In this document: in pieces, positions 11,242 through 21,824 of the stretch
How positions within the stretch are numbered: position 1 is the stretch's first letter
Layout: every line of letters begins with the position of its first letter
DNA from: Neurospora tetrasperma FGSC 2508
Taxonomy: Eukaryota > Ascomycota > Sordariomycetes > Sordariales > Sordariaceae
Assembly (NCBI RefSeq): GCF_000213175.1
Contig: NW_009799103.1
Coordinates: forward strand, 709,295-773,294
Length of the DNA stretch: 64,000 bases
Direction: 5' to 3'
Made by a program: the position numbers and the translations under genes
Notes under the pieces: generated by a model
Told to the model about the DNA's origin: nothing
What the model saw: the letters and a program-made list of their open reading frames with translations, nothing else
The model's database searches: none

Positions 11242-13357
11242 CAAGCAGAGTAAGCCAGGGAGGTTCCAAATTGCGTACACTGTACTAGGTCTATGGTTAA
11301 ATCTCTGTCAAGGGCTGCCACTTACTACACCATTGTGAGCGGTAGCTTTGGGTTCTGTTTTTTTACAATTGCCAAGTCAGCCAGGGCAAGTTCAATTGAG
11401 ACCAGGCCGGTGGGAAGAAAGGAGAGATGGCACCCACTGACAGTGTTCTGGCTGGGGAAAATTCAAAGAATCATGTACACAAACGGGAGGCTCCAGCTTT
11501 TCCACGGCCACCAACTCCCAAAAGACCTCGATGTACCAGGTAGTAGTAATGTATAATGCATAAATGTTTCAATCCTTCCCTTCCACTTGACTTGAGGACC
11601 TTTTCTGACCTGACCCACCAAAGTATCAATCACTAAGCAGAGCAGAAGGTCAAAGGAAAATATGGCGGATATTGAAGTTTGCAAATGAGCTCCCCAAGAA
11701 GACTCGCGTTTATGCAACAAAGAATTGACATCGAAAAAGCTTTGCGTCCAGTCAAGGATACCATCATAAAATGATAAGAGATTCTCTTTGTTCAATTATC
11801 CATGCTTCAATAGGCCTCACAGCTTGATCAAAACAGTCGACGAAGCTGCTTAGGGAAAAAAAAAAAAAAAAAATGAAAACCCCGATTGCAAAGTCACTCC
11901 CAACTGAAAGCAAAGAAACACCCACACACAGACAAGTGCTGATATGGCAGGATAGGACATCGGAGACATCCGAACGCCCCCCGATCTCGGCTGTCCGCCA
12001 CATGCCGGGCGTACTTAAATCTAGTGTAGCAATGGTAACTATGTACCTTTAGATACCCTACCTACACCCAAAGACTTGACTGAGATAGTGTACAGGAGAG
12101 GATGGAAGGCCCAGGCCAAGCCCTGTTGAAACGGGTTAGTTAGGTACCCAAATCGATCGACCAATCACCTCGTCTCAGTGCCGAGTTGGCTGGGGTTGGC
12201 TTATCTCTATCCAACGACGATGTTGGAATAAGGTACCTGGGAGCTGGGCTTCCTTCTGATTTGAACCCGGACCCTAATTTGTTCGCTCGTTTTTGGAGTA
12301 AGGTCTCCCACCCTTCTGGTTTTGTCCGGGGCTGCAGTCTGCGACTTCGTTCGCTTTTGGCCGAGGAGCTGAACGGGTCGAGGAGAAAGGGAGTGGTTGA
12401 ATGGCTGATGAGATGACGATTTCCCCACAATGCGCCAATGTACCTACCATGCCCCCCACGCTTTTTTGCATATGGTGGGTGCATATGGTAAGGAATCGCG
12501 TGGTAGATGGAGTTGGAAGGGCGCCCTTGGGACTCAATTGGGAATTGAAAGTTACATCGGGACTGGACGAAAGCTGAATGAAGGTCGAGACCGTTCACTT
12601 GTTGTTCTTGCTGGCACATCAGTGGTATTGGTCATGTTGACATGGAAAAGGTGTTAAGACTGGATGTCTGGAGAGAGGAAAATTCTGGTAAGATCAATGC
12701 ATGATTACCTACATAGGTACCTGATCACTATGTTAATGAAGCTGTCGAAGGAGCCGTCCGGGTGGCGAGAGCGGTATCGGGGATTTCCTACGGCTCTTCG
12801 TGATGCCTGGGAACGAAAGCTCAACACCATCCCAGACGACGACGAAGACGACGACGAAGAGGACGAAGACGACGGCGATGAGGCGACATGAAAGTATCGT
12901 TACACTCGTTGGTTGGATTCCGCCGAATTCAATAGGGAAGGACCCTTGCGCTCAGAGCCGTCTCGCCTCTCGCCTATTGTCCACACCACGTTGCCTTGGG
13001 CCCGTCGTTTGGGAACATGGACTTGGCCGACTTGCAACTGTAATGAGGCTAAAGATTTGAACGATGGGGACGTCGCCGGGTTGCTGGACTCATCCGTCGG
13101 CTGGATCCGGGGAAGTATCACTTGCTTGGTGTTGATGATTTCCAGCTGAGAGGATCCCGTCACCGATTTGGAAACTCGCATTTGAGGAGTGCCAGATTGG
13201 TGAGAAGCAGGAATTAGGTAAAGCAGGCAATATGGCACTTATCAATGATATCACTTACACTTACCTATGGTAGTCGAACTATCGCCGTCCCTATCAGCGG
13301 CCGCAACACTGCCTAAACCGAGGTTAGCGTTGGTGTTTTAGCGTTGATTGGGGATTG

Positions 13358-13363
13358 CTTATC
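13358..13363 (-). promoter_or_regulatory. GATA motif (AGATAA on minus strand) upstream of purine permease
   Basis: CTTATC on the plus strand is a match to the HGATAR site of the fungal nitrogen regulators NIT2/AreA, about 0.5 kb before the permease start. The motif is short and could occur by chance. Confidence 0.35.
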
Positions 13364-13429
13364 TGGAGTGTGGCCACTCGGGGGCATGTCCGCCCCTGAC
13401 GGGTGGGTAGCTGAGTGGAGCCAGCCGCC

Positions 13430-13435
13430 GATAAG
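13430..13435 (+). promoter_or_regulatory. GATA motif (GATAAG) upstream of purine permease
   Basis: This is a second HGATAR match (CGATAAG), about 70 bp from the first and in the opposite orientation. Purine permeases of this family are typically nitrogen-regulated; whether these sites act is an inference. Confidence 0.35.
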
Positions 13436-13857
13436 ATCTCCTTTGGGGGAATCCACCTCAGCCTTGGCACCCCGTAACCGTTAGGAGCGGATACTCGACA
13501 AAAGTATTTTACGCAAGCCACGGCGGCGAGACAATCCGTCTTCGTCCTTCTTTCGAAGATTCGGAGGGGGGCACCGCGCCCGTCTGGACGGCTTATTGTT
13601 GGTTGCCCCCCTTCTCCGGCCATCGTACAGTCTACCAGGAACGATATATCACCATCGCGGTGCCACAGTCCCATCATCCTCCATCCTCGGTTCATCTCAT
13701 CGTTGCTGTTGTTAGTTGCCGTCTTTAATTGGCTCAACGTCGGCCCGGGCACCTTCGACTTCGAGTCATCCTCTATCATCACCATTTCCATCGACAATCA
13801 GACCCCTTTTGACAACCCATTGAGACTTTGACACCCTCATCACAACAAACCGCAACC

Positions 13858-15699
13858 ATGGATGAGGACCAGGGTCCCTCCCACATCGCTCCTCATGCGA
13901 TGCCAAAGAGGACCATCGGCGACCGAGTGACTGGCTTCACACGAACCCTCGCCCACACCTTTCTCACCAAGGAGGGATGGCTAGGCGACTACGACTATGG
14001 CTTTCTCTTCAGGCCCAACCTGCCCTTCATGAGAAAGATCAACAAGCCCGCCGTCTTCTTCGGCCTCAACGACAGGATGCCCGTCCTCCTCGCCCTTATC
14101 CTTGGTTTCCAGCATTCACTCGCCATGTTGGCTGGCATCATCACTCCTCCCATCATTCTTGCCGGAGGAGGTGGTGCCAACTTCACCGCTGAACAATCGC
14201 AATACCTCGTTTCGAGCGCCCTCATTGTCTCTGGCCTGCTGTCCTGCATTCAAATAGCCCGATTCCGTATCCTGAAGACGCCCTACTACATTGGAACGGG
14301 CCTAATCTCCGTCGTCGGCATCTCCTTCGCCATCATCCCCGTTGCCACCGGGACCTTCAACCAGATGTACGCCAACGGCATGTGCCCCACCGCCGCAGAC
14401 GGCACTCGCCTGCCCTGCCCCGACGGCTACGGAGCCATCCTCGGCACAGCTGCTGTCTGCGCCTTGCTTGAAGTCCTGCTCTCCTTCCTGCCGCCCAAGT
14501 ACATGCTGCGCATGTTCCCGCCCATCGTCACTGGCCCCACCGTCATGCTCATCGGCATCAGCCTCATCCAGTCTGGCTTCCAGAACTGGGCTGGCGGTTC
14601 TGGCTCTTGCGCGGCCGCCAACCCCCTTCCCGAGTACGTGGTGTGCCCCAATGTTGGCGCCCCTCACGCTCTTCCCTGGGGCTCGGCCGAGTACTTGGGT
14701 CTGGGCTTCCTCGTCTTCGTCACCATCATCTTCTGTGAGCGGTTCGGTTCCCCCATCATGAAATCCACGAGCGTCATTCTCGGTCTGCTCGTCGGCTGCA
14801 TCGTCGCTGCTGCCTGCGGCTACTTTGACCGCTCCAGCATTGACGCCGCTCCTGTCGCCTCCTTTATGTGGGTACATACCTTCAAGCTCACGGTGTACGG
14901 TCCACTCGTATTGCCCTTACTAGCCGTTTACCTTGTCTGCGCCTGCGAGGCCGTCGGTGACATCACTGCCACCTGCGATGTGTCCCGTCTGGAGGTCGAG
15001 GGTGAGATCTACGAGAGCCGTGTCCAGGGCGGTGTGTTGGCGGACGGCATCAACGGTATCCTCGCCGCTCTGTGCACCATCACGCCCATGACGACTTTCG
15101 CACAAAACAACGGTGTCATTGCCTTGACCCGATGTGCCAACCGAACCGCTGGTTTCTGCTGCTGCTTCTTCCTCATCATCATGGGCGTCTTCTCCAAATT
15201 CGCCGCCTCCCTCGTCGCTATCCCCTCCTCCGTCATCGGCGGAATGACCACCTTCCTCTTCACCTCCGTTGCCGTCTCAGGTATCGCCATTATCGCCCGC
15301 GGTGTGCCATTCAACCGCCGCAACCGCTTCGTGCTGACCGCCGGTCTGGCTCTCGGCTACGGCGCCACGCTCGTGCCCACCTACTTTGCCACCTTCTTCA
15401 CCTACAAGGGCGACAACAAGTCGCTTCAGGGTTTCCTGGACGCCATCGAGCTCATCATGGAGACCGGCTTCGCCGTTACCGCGCTGTTCACCATGTTTCT
15501 GAACTTGGTGATCCCTTATGAGTTTGAGGATATCGATGACCAGGCTGTCGAGGGCTTGCCTACCGGCGTGGCGCTTTCCAAAGAGGGCGCGCCCGCGGGT
15601 ATGGTGCCGGAAAAGGGAAGCTTTAGCGCCAGCGGGGTCGGTAGTGATGATATCAGGCCGGTGGAGGGCGGATCGGGAAAAACGGTTAAAGAGGCTTGA
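13858..15699 (+). CDS. Purine permease, uric acid/xanthine type (NCS2/NAT family)
   Basis: Intronless protein of 613 residues, close to the length of Aspergillus UapA/UapC. The ATG at 13,858 lies in a strong context (ACCATGG). The frame is open slightly further upstream but without another ATG. The NAT signature QNNGVIALTR begins near residue 416, followed by CANRTAGF, matching eukaryotic uric acid-xanthine transporters. The body has some 12-14 hydrophobic segments. Short hydrophilic tails end in Gly/Ser-rich sequence. It should import uric acid and xanthine across the plasma membrane by proton symport, supplying nitrogen through purine catabolism. Two GATA-type sites upstream fit nitrogen control. 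Substrate preference within the family cannot be fixed from the sequence alone. Confidence 0.93.
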   Translation: MDEDQGPSHIAPHAMPKRTIGDRVTGFTRTLAHTFLTKEGWLGDYDYGFLFRPNLPFMRKINKPAVFFGLNDRMPVLLALILGFQHSLAMLAGIITPPIILAGGGGANFTAEQSQYLVSSALIVSGLLSCIQIARFRILKTPYYIGTGLISVVGISFAIIPVATGTFNQMYANGMCPTAADGTRLPCPDGYGAILGTAAVCALLEVLLSFLPPKYMLRMFPPIVTGPTVMLIGISLIQSGFQNWAGGSGSCAAANPLPEYVVCPNVGAPHALPWGSAEYLGLGFLVFVTIIFCERFGSPIMKSTSVILGLLVGCIVAAACGYFDRSSIDAAPVASFMWVHTFKLTVYGPLVLPLLAVYLVCACEAVGDITATCDVSRLEVEGEIYESRVQGGVLADGINGILAALCTITPMTTFAQNNGVIALTRCANRTAGFCCCFFLIIMGVFSKFAASLVAIPSSVIGGMTTFLFTSVAVSGIAIIARGVPFNRRNRFVLTAGLALGYGATLVPTYFATFFTYKGDNKSLQGFLDAIELIMETGFAVTALFTMFLNLVIPYEFEDIDDQAVEGLPTGVALSKEGAPAGMVPEKGSFSASGVGSDDIRPVEGGSGKTVKEA

Positions 15700-16785
15700 A
15701 AGTGGTTCTTTAGGTCTGTGGGTATGGGTTCGGGGCATGATAAAAAGGAGTTTCTTTAACAGGACTTTCGCGGGTTGGCTGGGTTCGGGTTTTTTTTGTC
15801 TCTTCTTCGATCTTTCAATGTTGCTGAAATATGCCATTTGAAGATCACTAATCTGGGATGGGATTGGATGGATAGGGATGGTTGGGTAGATTGTTTATGA
15901 TGGAGATACCACTTGGGACGTCGACACCGAAAGATATTGGTGTTTCGTCACTCCTGGGCTTGGAACATAGCTAGGACGGTTTGTACGATGAATTTTTGGG
16001 AACGACGAATGTGTTAATGTTGTACATGTATATAGTTGCAAGGGAAGGGAAGAGTGACTGGCTCCACGCGGCAGTCACAGTATGAATGAACATTGGAAGA
16101 GATCGATGAGCTCTATCATCGCTAGAGGTACCTTGCAAAGAGCTTACTTACGTTCCCTTTGCCTACTGTGGACTGACGAACCTTCAGATCATGATATGTC
16201 TGGTGGTTGCAAGCATTTCGGCAGCTACAATGGTTGCTAGTAAAGCTTGCTTGGTAAGTAGGTAGGTACCTAGAGGTAGGCTGCGAATGGATGTGCCGGC
16301 GGGGTGACGGTCAGATGCGGGGCCTGTTCACGAAGCAAGGAATCCCCTTCCTTCCTCTTTGATGTTGGTTACCGTTAGAGTTTATGATCTGTAACATGTG
16401 GAAAAAGTGATGCCCCACCCTGGTTATCCATGCCCATGCGGGAGGCCCACCGCTTTCGGTGTTGACAAACGACCTCTGAAAGTGATTAACACTCCTTTCC
16501 TTTTTATTTTGATACCTAGGAAAGGAACACCCTCCCCAGTCACCTTCCCCGCGAAAGAGTCCATTTGATTGTCCTTCTAAGGATCAAGGACCTCGTCGTT
16601 GTTCTTCTCAACGTTTCCTTCGTGTTTTAGACCCTTTGGTAGATCGGCACCAGCGACGGTCCTGATACCAAATTCGACATTTTCGTTGTGGAAACAATCA
16701 CTCTTACTGAATCGCCACGTCGTCGAGAAACCTCGCCATACTCTTCTCTCCCCTCAGCCTACCATATCCGCTCGATATTGCCAAC
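15700..16785. other. Intergenic region
   Basis: Holds the 3' end of the permease transcript and the upstream region of zinc-finger copy A. A GTAAGTAGGTAGGTACC motif near 16,254-16,270 belongs to a short TAGGTA/TACCTA-type word seen several times in this window. No gene is supported. Confidence 0.6.
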
Positions 16786-17713
16786 ATGACTGTCTATCGC
16801 AAAGTTTTTTGGTGCGCAGACTGCACTTCGGGCTTCTACGATGAGGATGATCTCTACGACCACTGCGAGTGGGAGGATCACTATCCTGGCACTGATGGTT
16901 TTGGGTGCTACGTCTGCTCCTCAGCCTTCCGCAAGGAATAAAAGCTCTTAGAACATGCGAGGATCAAGGGTCACTCTCGCTACGAGTGTGATGATTGTGG
17001 ACGCCTTTTCGTCACCGAAGATGCCCGCACCAAGCACGAAGTTGAGGCTCACTTCTTCTGCCGAGAGTGTGATCGCTTCTTCCAAAGCATCAACAATATC
17101 AAGCAGGTATGTATATGACGACAGACCAACCCAGCAAGTCTTCAAGGGGTCGGCAACCGAAATCCATCAAGTCAAACTCCAAACTTGGACTAATTGATAT
17201 CACGTCACATAGCACCTCAACTCCCGCACCCACCGTGGCCAAGAAATCAAGTGTCCCTTCTGCCCCAACAGCTACACCACCGCCACGGGTATGACACACC
17301 ACCTGGAGAGCGGCAGTTGCCGAAACGCCCCCTCTTTGAACCGCGACTCCATCTACCAGTTCGTCCGGTCCAAGGATCCCAGTGGGCTCATCTCCAAGAA
17401 GCTCATCGGCTGGGAGGGTACCTCCCAAAACACGTACACTTGCACCGATCGGGCCTGGAACGGGTACCGGTGGGAGTGTTACTTGTGCCATAAGGGGTTT
17501 AACACCAGCCATGGTTTGAATCAGCATCTGAATTCGCCTGCTCATCAACAAAACCTCTACCATTGCCCCAACCGTTCATGTCGCCAGGACTTTAAGACGT
17601 TGGCTGCTATCATCAACCACCTTGAGAGCGAAAAGTGCGGCGCCATGCGGTTTGAGCAGGTGCAGAAAAGTATCCACGGCATGGTCAATGGTAACCGGCT
17701 GATTGGTTACTGA
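16786..17713 (+). pseudogene. C2H2 zinc-finger gene, copy A, interrupted by one in-frame stop
   Basis: Exons 16,786-17,106 and 17,213-17,713 would encode 273 residues, but codon 52 (16,939-16,941) is TAA. Everything else is intact: start, intron (donor GTATGT, acceptor TAG, 106 nt) and seven C2H2/C2HC fingers in the same order and of the same total length as copy B at 18,408. The stop falls in the linker of the second finger at a position not conserved in copy B, and a C-to-T change in a CAA codon would produce it. This could be a recently dead gene, a strain-specific allele or a sequence error. Copy A lacks the second intron of copy B. Fingers of this type bind nucleic acid; no target can be inferred. 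Confidence 0.75.
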
Positions 17714-18407
17714 GTATCTGGGCCGTTGGCTACTGGAGCCGACTGCTGAGCAGTGGGCTGGCTACGGCTTTGGAGAAGGGGAAGGCGTGATGTGCTTGAG
17801 GAGCGATGGAGCCTCAAAGGGGAGAAAAGAAGAAGAAAAAAAAGACAAAGAAATTGGGCAAGGTGTTTATACCCGCTGGAGAGGGGGACAAAGGATATTT
17901 GGCAACAACATCACATGAAAATGACGAGACGCTCAAACATCATGACCATACTTCCGCATTTACCTACGGTATTCCAATCGGACAACCCAGGACATTAAAT
18001 CGCAAATCGCATTACAGGAATTTTATGTCAGTTTTCCGTTGTTGTTGATTTGCAGTACCCATCTGCAGCTGTCGATGCGGGAGGCCCACAGTCCGATGTC
18101 AGTCAACCCCGACTGCAGGAGTGTTACCAGTGAATGACAGCTTCAAAACATGGCGTTGATCTGTCCCCGCACAGTCTCCTGCGCTTTCAGTAAATTATGT
18201 TATTTTTCCAAGACTTCCCTGTTGCTCTTCTCTTTCTGGATCGTTTGTCTCACTCAAACTGCCTTTTGGAACTGATCTCGCATCGGCTGGATATCAAGAA
18301 CAGGCCTGGGGCTAGAGAAGATCTGGACGCCACGCCCGTCCATCTCGTTATCAACTGCTGTCATCACTTTGTCATTCTCTCGGTATTTTCCTCCAGCTAC
18401 CGTCATC
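17714..18407. other. Spacer between the tandem zinc-finger copies
   Basis: It contains the end of copy A and the promoter of copy B. I see no extended similarity between this spacer and the region upstream of copy A, and no other gene. Confidence 0.55.
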
Positions 18408-19588
18408 ATGGTTTACCTCTGCCATACATGCGACCAGTCGTTCTACGATGAGGATGGTCTTAAAGAGCATCTGGATGACTACTACGACCATGAGGCTGCG
18501 CACGAATACGCGAGGTACGGTTGTGATACTTGCCTCGCAACCTTCAACGGCGATGCTGCTCGCTGGCAGCATATGAACGCCAAGGGTCATGTTGGCCATG
18601 AGTGCCGTGTCTGCGACAACAAGTATCGCAGCGAGCAGGGTCTTATCGAGCACGAGGTCGAGGATCACAACTATTGCGCCGATTGCGACAAGTTTTTCCA
18701 AAACACCAACAATATCAAGCAGGTAGGTACCTACCTTGATGTTCCGCTCAGCAAAGTGGCTCCCGAGGTCCCCAGTACTTTCCGTCCCAAAGAAGACATC
18801 TGTCATCAAACCCCAGCCAGATAATTTCCCCCTCGCTCCCTCCCTCTCATCCTTAGCTGCCTCTAACCCCTATTCTATCACAGCACCTCAATTCCCGCAT
18901 CCACCGCGGCCAAAACATCGACTGTCCCTACTGCCGCAACTGCTTCACCACCGTGGCCGGCCTGACCACCCACCTGGAGACGAACGGCTGCCGCAGCGCT
19001 CCGTCTCTGAACCGTGATACTATTTTTGAAATCGTCCGCCAAAGGGACCCGCGCGGCTTCATCTGCAAGAATCTCATTAGCTGGCACGGCGGCGAGTCGA
19101 AGCCGGACCGCTGGACATGCACGGACAGCGCCTGGAACGGCTTCGCCTGGGCGTGTGGCTTATGCGCTAGAGTGTGCAGGACTAGGGCGGATTTGAATAA
19201 ACATTTGAATTCGCCGGCTCGTGAGTTTGATTCTTTTTTCCTTCTTTTTCTCTGTCTTGCACCCTTCCTTTTCCTATTTTTCTCGAACCTTTTTGGTCCT
19301 CAGGACGGCCGCCTACATAGGGACGGATGCCCGTGTCTACGGGAGTCGAAAAATCACGTTGAATTTTATTTTGGTTCCGCAGCGAACGGATCAGCTAATC
19401 TTCCTACAATTTATATAGACTACACCATCCTTTACCACTGTCCGAACCGCAACTGCCCCTCCGAGTTCAAGACGTTGGCTTCTATCATCAGCCACTTGGA
19501 GAGCGAGTCGTGCAGCTTCATGCCGTTCGACACGGTCCAGAAGCGCATGAAGCAGGTGTTTACCAGCAGTCATATGCTTGAGTTTTGA
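18408..19588 (+). CDS. C2H2 zinc-finger protein, copy B
   Basis: Exons 18,408-18,722, 18,884-19,220 and 19,419-19,588 encode 273 residues with seven zinc fingers. The first is CHTC-x12-H, followed by CDTC, CRVC, CADC, CPYC (C2HC), CGLC and a final CPNRNC finger with a wider C-x4-C spacing. Introns interrupt finger 4 just before HLNSR and finger 6 just after HLNSPA, so both cut before or after the same repeated HLNS motif. It has no activation-domain-like tail or membrane span. It is paralogous to copy A, which lies 0.7 kb upstream in the same orientation; after splicing the two have identical length. The second intron is 198 nt, divisible by three and free of stops. Probably a nuclear nucleic acid-binding protein; the target is unknown. 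Confidence 0.85.
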
Positions 19589-20187
19589 GTTTTGAGTTGG
19601 CTTGAGCTGATTAGATCAGAACAGATCAGATCAGATGCTTAGCTGGCGTATTTGGTGTTACTGTTCGTACTTATTCTGTTGCTGCTGCTGTACATTGGTA
19701 CGCTACTGCTGATGGTGGTGCTGCTGCTACTGCTGCTGCTAGTTCATCTTCTTGGAGCCTCCGTTCTTTCCTCGAATTTCGAAGCATCCCGAACTGGGAG
19801 AGCAAGGGAGCAGGCGATCTTTGTGGATGGTATTTTGAGTGGCGATCACAAAGGATATGTATCTATCTATCCAAGGAAGGGAAGGGAAGCCGTTTGTGAG
19901 GATGTATACCTATCATGGCAATGCTTTAGTGGGCTTCTTTTTTTTTTTTTTCCCCCTCCCTTTCCACATCCATGTCTAGCCATCTGGGGGCGGAGGAAAT
20001 CTGCAGGCTTTTGACGGTTGACGGAGTCGGGGAGTTACTATTCATTTTTAGATACCTCCCTTTATCTGATAGCGAAAGCAATGCATGAAACCGTCTTGAA
20101 AGGTGTACAAAGATCGGAATTTAGACGTGCTCGGTTTACTTATTACTGGTTGCCACCACGATGTTACTTTTTGCTTTAACATCTTAC
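19589..20187. other. 3' flank of zinc-finger copy B with simple repeats
   Basis: A (CTG)-rich tract lies at 19,676-19,740 and (T)14 at 19,938-19,951. The open frame at 19,652-20,014 is a by-product of the CTG repeats. No gene is supported. Confidence 0.6.
19676..19740 (+). repeat. Imperfect CTG/GCT microsatellite
   Basis: Runs of GCTGCTGCT broken by ACT, GAT and GGT triplets, lying just past the stop of zinc-finger copy B and so probably in its 3' untranslated region. Confidence 0.8.
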
Positions 20188-20634
20188 TAAGAGAAACTCT
20201 ATTTGCACGGGGATAAAACTCTATTTGCACGGGGGTCAAAAAGTGAAACTTAACTATGTCTTTTTATACCTTAAAAAATCTAGGACAGGGTAGTAAAGTA
20301 TATCATATTTTTTCTTATTTTTTTCTCTATTTACTATAGCTTTTCTAAGAGCTGTAGGTCTTTAGTAGCTCGTGAAAATTCAGGAGAAAGAAACTGAACT
20401 ATTAAAAATAATAAAGAAGATTTTTGATGCAAAAATCTAGAAAAGTAAGATCTAGGTCATATCTCGAACTATGAAACTGGAACCTAAACCGAAAAATCCG
20501 CAAAAAATCAACGAGTAATTTGGTACTACCCTCAGCCTCATACAACAATGTCTGACCAAGTTATACTTAGAAAAGCAAAAGTGGATCCCCATGCGAATAG
20601 AGTTTCATCCCCGTGCGAATAGAGGTTCTCCTTA
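20188..20634. mobile_element. MITE-like non-autonomous DNA transposon with IR/DR-type ends
   Basis: The element is about 443 bp (20,190-20,632) flanked by TA on both sides, consistent with a TA target duplication. Its ends are imperfect inverted repeats of about 45-50 bp. Each end holds two direct copies of the core CTCTATTTGCACGGGGA, 22 bp apart: CTCTATT at 20,197 and 20,219 on the left, and the reverse complement (AATAGAG) at 20,597 and 20,619 on the right. The interior is AT-rich and codes for nothing. TA duplication and paired direct repeats inside inverted repeats recall the Tc1/mariner superfamily, but no transposase is present to confirm it. It probably moved in trans. Confidence 0.75.
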
Positions 20635-20829
20635 CGAATATTAACGAGACGGATACTAAAGTCATAATAAAATAAAATAAAAACACAATATCCCTCCCTC
20701 ACATATCTAATGGGGTAAGGGTGACAGTATTTCTCTCTGACTATAACTGTACATGTTTGTACTATGCGTGAGCACTATGTGTTACAGCAAATATAGGCTT
20801 GGGATTTTGGAAGTCTAGTAACAATCCAA

Positions 20830-20921
20830 GGGCAATTGGTCTAGGGGTATGATTTTCGCTTCGCATTATTCCACAGATGCGCCTTTGTGAAAGGTCACCG
20901 GTTCGAATCCGGTATTGTCCA
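20830..20921 (+). tRNA. tRNA-Ala (anticodon CGC) with a 20-nt intron
   Basis: Acceptor GGGCAAT pairs with ATTGTCC and includes the G3-U70 wobble that marks alanine tRNAs; the discriminator is A. The anticodon stem TTCGC/GTGAA closes a loop with CGC at 20,862-20,864. The intron at 20,866-20,885 follows position 37, and its TGCG (20,878-20,881) can pair with CGCA of the anticodon loop, the usual anticodon-intron pairing. The T arm is ACCGG/CCGGT with loop TTCGAAT. The D-arm sequence is like that of fungal proline tRNAs. Confidence 0.9.
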
Positions 20922-20924
20922 CTC

Positions 20925-20930
20925 TTTTTT
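20925..20930 (+). terminator. Pol III terminator of tRNA-Ala
   Basis: TTTTTT begins three bases after the discriminator base; more T runs follow. Confidence 0.8.
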
Positions 20931-21824
20931 GTTTCTTTTTTTTTTTCTTATATAGTTCTAAGCTTGAACTTTTTCTATCCTTTTATCCTTCCTTCTTTCT
21001 CTTTAAGTTATGTAGCAGGAACTACCCTCTCATTCTTTACGAAAGTAGTAGGTATTTCGGTTGTAATGAGAACGCTTTAGCGACAGTTTTTTTTCCAATA
21101 CCTGGTGGCACTATAAGCCAACCACACACCCACGGGTATGAGGAAGATGCGCAACACAACAACTCCGGCAATGATGTTATAGCGGTAGAGGAGCCGGAAC
21201 CCGCTGAAGGGAGCAAGTAAACTTAAGCGGTGCGGTGCACGATACGACAGGTGATGTCAATTTGAATAACCAGCGGCAGGGAGAGTGACAGTGCCGAAAC
21301 CATATGAACAACCAAACAATCCAAACACACTTGGCTGCAAAGTAATGTTCATGGCTTTTTGGGAAGTAAACCTCGACGCCGTGGTGTAGAGAGAGAATAT
21401 CTGACAGCTGGACGAGTGGTGTGAATGACTTGGATTGATCTGCATCCCAAGAAGATACTCGGTCGACCAGTCACTGTCACATTTTCATTCCACATCCAGT
21501 ATATAGTTCAATCGAATGAACGAAAACAAATCAAAGCCCAGGAATGGATGATCAATATCGGCTGTTCGCCGGTGTCTTGCTTGGTGTCTGCTGCTGCTCC
21601 AAAATCAAGTCTTTGCACTTGAAAAGCCAATCCAATCCCATTATTACCGACATGTTTCTCCCAACGCCAAGCAATGCTGTAAATATCTTTTTCCGATCGC
21701 TCATTCTTTGCCTGCTCTCACCCGAGACGCTCCAATCTTCTTCCTTTGCCGATATCCCTGACGACAGCCATCAAAACCCCCCAAATGGCCCAATGACCCA
21801 ATGACCCACGACACCGGACAGTGT
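20931..21824. other. Intergenic region
   Basis: T-rich sequence after tRNA-Ala, then unremarkable DNA leading to the 3' end of prp17. No gene is supported. Confidence 0.6.

Larger units (their letters stand above)
11242..13857. other. 2.6-kb intergenic region
   Basis: I see no supported gene. Short open frames on both strands (such as 12,140-12,619 minus and 12,664-12,891 plus) lack family features or intron support; the latter ends in an acidic run coded by GAC/GAA/GAT repeats. An (A)18 tract lies at 11,856-11,873. The right half presumably holds the permease promoter and 5' leader. Confidence 0.55.

Noticed and set aside
12255-12290. tRNA T-arm-like sequence (GATTTGAACCCGGACC)
   Set aside because: The stem does not pair and no acceptor, D or anticodon arms surround it.
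12140-12619. 159-codon minus-strand open frame
   Set aside because: No family features, overlapping open frames on several other frames, and no intron support.
12664-12891. 75-codon plus-strand open frame with an acidic C-terminus
   Set aside because: The acidic tail comes from a GAC/GAA/GAT simple repeat; the rest shows nothing recognisable. A small gene cannot be excluded.
14302-14877. 191-codon minus-strand open frame inside the purine permease
   Set aside because: It is antisense to a strongly conserved coding region and is explained by its GC-rich codon use; it has no features of its own.
19652-20014. 120-codon plus-strand Leu-rich open frame
   Set aside because: Produced by the CTG/GCT microsatellite after zinc-finger copy B.
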